DNA from: Haliclystus octoradiatus
Lineage: Eukaryota > Cnidaria > Staurozoa > Stauromedusae > Haliclystidae
Length of the DNA: 64,000 nt
Assembly (NCBI GenBank): GCA_916610825.1
Contig: OU744451.1
Coordinates: 13,813,905-13,877,904, forward strand
Reading direction: 5' to 3'
The position numbers and the translations under genes are program-made. The notes beneath the pieces were generated by a model. It had not been told where the DNA came from, made no database searches, and worked only from the letters and a program-made list of their open reading frames with translations. Below are positions 61,101 to 64,000 of the stretch, one piece after another (within the stretch, counting starts at the first letter, position 1; each line of letters begins with the position of its first letter).

Positions 61101-63882
61101 GAGCCTTAAAGGAATGAAATTGGCGCCACGTGCTTTCACGTTTGCAAGTTGTACAAAGAAAGTATTACCAAAAATTAAACAAAAAGAAAACAAGAGGTGT
61201 CATTCAGAAAAGAAAGATCAATCCTTAACCAGCAAAGAAAGTGTAACGCTTAATTCAAAGATGGAGGCTATCAAAGGATCAAGTTATAAAAGAGGCTGCA
61301 AGCCATTACCAAAAATAGGGTTTACAGAGAAGCATACAGTTTCTACTACTGCTTATAGGGACTCTGGCCTGAAATTGTCTAGCGTCAGTGTAACTAGAAC
61401 CACTGGAGAATATTCTTCACTGGATAATTGTGATAAAGGTACCTCTGATGAAACAGTTTCGGAATAACGTGCATATGTTGGGAGTCAGTCTGTTTCCGGT
61501 CCAAAAAGAGAGACCCGACCGAGATTCAAGAGACCATGGGAAAAAGACCAGACCAAAGACAAAGGATTTGAAATGGTCCATACTGATCTGAATGATAAAG
61601 TAGCCGACAATGACGGATCCGATGCAAAGGAGTTAGAAAGGCATCATATAGAAAGAGAGAAATTTGAATGTCAAAGGGAATTTCTCTTGGTCAAAGGCAG
61701 AGTTATGGATTTGAAAGCTGAGTTATCAGCTCTAGACAACTACAAATTCGATAAAAAGCAAGAAATAATCGATTTAAGAGTCAACGTCAAAGTAGCAAAA
61801 GCAGAACTTTTGCGTTTAAAAAGAAAACTAGATTTAATAAAGTTGAAAGGAAGTCAAAATGACAACGAAATGTTAAACGCTAAGAAAGAAATTGATTATT
61901 ACCGATCAAATAATGAAATGATGTTGAATAAACTAAGCGGAAAATGTACACTAGAAGAGTCTACAATGGGCATGAAACGTACTCCAACTCCACCACGGAA
62001 GTCTATTTTAAATAGTGGAATTACAGAATCACGCCGCCGAAGGTACGGTCTGCAAAGCAGAGTCAATCAACCAATGGGAAGAGACGACAGATAAAATGTC
62101 AAGTAAGGAGAAGATAAGAACAATCAAGAGAAAATCAGAGACAGACTGCACTCTGCAAACAAGCAACGCAACGCTTTTATCTTCTTCTAAAAACCACACC
62201 ACATATACTACAGTATTCTCTTTTTTGAACAAATTATTATGCCTATTAATAGTATTTATCACGTTTTTTATGCTGTAATATATATTTTAAACACGGGGTG
62301 AAGTTAAAACGTAGCATTTCGTTCAGATATAATCATAACATTTAACACCCTATATAAAAATTATAAATTTATTACAGGATGACTTACTTCTGCTATCCTC
62401 TGTTTTCGATCCAGTTTTGTTTTATCGGTCAATGCATTATGGTCCGTTTCGATTGTTACAATGCAGCCAGTACGAGGCTCAATAGCGAATTTTCGAGGAG
62501 TAAATTTAAGAGGGGTTGTCACTTGATTGAAAACAGCACCCAATTTTTCTAGCGCTAAAATCCTGAAAAAGAATAAGACTACTCTAAAGACGTGAAGTGG
62601 AAACATTTGAGCAGTATAAAACTGCCAAAATAGAGTACAATTTGTAAAACAACTAGAAAAAACAAAGCATTTTTTTCATCCTTATATTTATAGTGTAGTA
62701 TACTTTTGTTCCAAAAAAAAGTTCAACAGAATCAATTGCTTGAACAATATTGATTAGCTACAAAATTAGGAGATTTTTTGCTCCCTACAAATTTAACGAT
62801 TTATGTAGCATTTCATATCATAACACTCGAGATACTTTATCTTAGACTGTCTGTATTGCCTTATTGAAATATGTGACCATTTATCTGTAATTGCGTCTTT
62901 CCTTCAAAAAGTATTGTTTACCCAACCTGTATGATTATCGATGTAAAAAATGTAAATTACTTTGAAGCCCCTTGGCGTCGAAATTAGGGGGGCAATGACC
63001 TATTCTTTTTTGCAGTGCTAATCTGAAATATAACCTGAAAATAAGAAAGTTCAACAAAAGGGAAGTTTGGTCCTACTGTTACATACCTCCATAATTATTA
63101 TCTCAAGTTGTCTCAAAGTCAATATAGTACTACATTCTAGCGTCAATCTTTGCTTATTGATGCATTTCACATCAACTTTAGTGCGAGAGAAGAAGTGAGG
63201 GCAATTACCTCAAAGTGTTTCCTGCCACGGCCACAATTCCCTCTGGACATTGTTCGGACGAGAACCCAGATGCGTGTTCAAGTGTTTCATAAGAGAGTGG
63301 CGTTAGATGGAACCTCGATTGATAAGAATAACTCAGCCATGTTCTACTTGACATTGCAAGAACCTAACAAAGAACGAAAATCAAACAAGAAAGGGAGTTA
63401 ATTGAATGTCAGAACAGTAACTGTATCATGTATGTCTATTCATATTGATACTATTCCATTATCACATCTGCTGTTGAATGAAATATATATTCATTCGATT
63501 AGTAGAAATACAAGAACATTGATCACCAAACTATGGGTGGATTATGCTTCAACTCTTCCTAGCAGTGTCTGGCAAAAGGTTGAGCGTTATCCTAGATCCT
63601 AGATTTTTGTGAAACGTTTTCTTTAGCCTTTCACGATCCAGGTTCCTATGAGTTATGAATTATGATCTCCACTTTTGCCGACCTCTTTTTCCAAAGGAAG
63701 GTTAGGTTGATCAATTACAATATAACAAACACTTGAGATACATTACACTGATTAGTGGTAAGAAGCTTTGCAGTAAAGTAAAAGGAACACTGTGTGATCA
63801 TTGGTAATGCTAGTGTAGACTTACTGAAGATGATCCATAAGTACGGACACCAAATAGTCGAACAGCCCTTGACCCAAGGTAT
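55148..63882 (-). CDS. SF3B3: Splicing factor 3B subunit 3, C-terminal part (15 exons, 5' end beyond window)
   Basis: Exons from 5' to 3': 63825-63882, 63209-63363, 62388-62562, 60545-60706, 60320-60369, 59836-60001, 59166-59207, 58984-59067, 58754-58893, 58562-58634, 58363-58461, 58091-58234, 55878-55982, 55578-55673 and 55148-55192. All join in phase and give about 530 codons, roughly the last 45% of a family of about 1,200 residues. Motifs include [86 protein letters not shown] and a [12 protein letters not shown] end. SF3B3 is a three-propeller scaffold in the U2 snRNP SF3b complex that helps select branch points. The C-terminal CPSF-A-type propeller is complete. An intronless frame on the other strand lies in the intron 60707-62387. 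Confidence 0.97.
56229..56560 (-). pseudogene. Unrecognised coding-like frame in an SF3B3 intron
   Basis: A 66-codon minus frame (56229-56429, with [20 protein letters not shown]) is preceded in another frame by about 38 open codons ([20 protein letters not shown]..., up to about 56530) that stop at the TAA overlapping its start. Together they look like one cysteine-bearing sequence broken by a frameshift. I do not recognise a family, and chance cannot be excluded. Confidence 0.25.
61078..62094 (+). pseudogene. Nested intronless coiled-coil gene with one in-frame stop
   Basis: In the SF3B3 intron, opposite strand, ATG 61078 opens 129 codons to a TAA at 61465-61467. The same frame then stays open for another 208 codons to a TAA at 62092-62094. 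The first part is Lys/Ser-rich and basic ([17 protein letters not shown]). The second has a strong coiled coil (about 61640-61960: [40 protein letters not shown]) and a basic Pro/Arg tail ([10 protein letters not shown]). Beyond 62094, in the +1 frame, a further segment ends in a hydrophobic C-terminus (62098-62278). I do not recognise the protein. It may be a retrocopy or a lineage-specific gene inactivated by a nonsense change; a read error or stop read-through is also possible. Confidence 0.6.
62098..62278 (+). other. Possible tail-anchor segment of the nested gene, out of frame
   Basis: From ATG 62098 the frame encodes 59 residues: a basic Ser/Thr-rich stretch ([14 protein letters not shown]) followed by about 20 hydrophobic residues ([18 protein letters not shown]) up to the TAA at 62276-62278. 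This is typical of a C-terminal membrane anchor. It is offset by one base from the upstream coiled-coil frame, so a single frameshift would join them. Confidence 0.4.
62563..63208. other. SF3B3 intron, nothing further recognised
   Basis: AT-rich intron sequence between two SF3B3 exons. No transposon or nested gene is seen. Confidence 0.7.
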
Positions 63883-64000
63883 CTGATTGCAATAAAAATA
63901 GACATCATTGAAAAGTATTGTTTTTCTAAATCATTAAGATGCAAAGTCTAATGGGTTAATGATATAGCTGTATAGTGCAAATCATTCAATATCCAAGGGA

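Overview
The window is nuclear DNA from an invertebrate animal. It is AT-rich, its host genes are split by GT/AG introns, and most of the sequence is transposable elements in several states of decay. Three host genes can be followed exon by exon, all on the minus strand: a small secreted WAP-domain protein (9306-11314), a complete SLC6 sodium-coupled transporter (45118-53933) and the C-terminal 530 or so residues of splicing factor SF3B3 (55148-63882, continuing past the right edge). An intronless reading frame on the plus strand lies inside one SF3B3 intron (61078-62094). I cannot fix the phylum from sequence alone. The mix of Penelope-like, CsRn1-type Ty3/gypsy and CR1/L2-type elements, together with a WAP protein of this type, fits a marine or freshwater invertebrate.

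Left part (1-30 kb). There are relics of a non-LTR reverse transcriptase and of Ty3/gypsy, then a Penelope-like element (3242-5291) whose 3' end carries a well-formed hammerhead ribozyme and abuts an (ATA)n tract of about 295 bp. The WAP gene follows. Next is a nest: an L2-like LINE (18111-23348) interrupted by a 4.17-kb terminal-inverted-repeat element (18550-22721), which itself holds repeated exon-like units and a small foldback. After that come a degraded CsRn1-like Ty3/gypsy element (about 24227-28160), a tRNA-like sequence and a 203-bp tandem satellite.

Middle part (30-45 kb). The most striking object is a giant foldback element (30044-35073). Its two arms are nearly identical inverted repeats made of a terminal domain of about 340 bp plus a minisatellite, and it is flanked by a perfect 9-bp target duplication. 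A 1.74-kb inverted-repeat element with a 2-bp duplication and a LINE tail sit inside its right arm. A CR1-like LINE with a CCCH-finger ORF1 (36977-42958) follows, split by a second LINE copy (37139-39041) with an 11-bp target duplication. A second Penelope-like relic closes this part.

Right part (45-64 kb). The SLC6 gene and SF3B3 lie head to tail with about 1.2 kb between their coding ends. All 8 coding exons of SLC6 join in phase to give 638 codons. All 15 SF3B3 coding exons present in the window also join in phase. The introns hold SINE- and MITE-like fragments.
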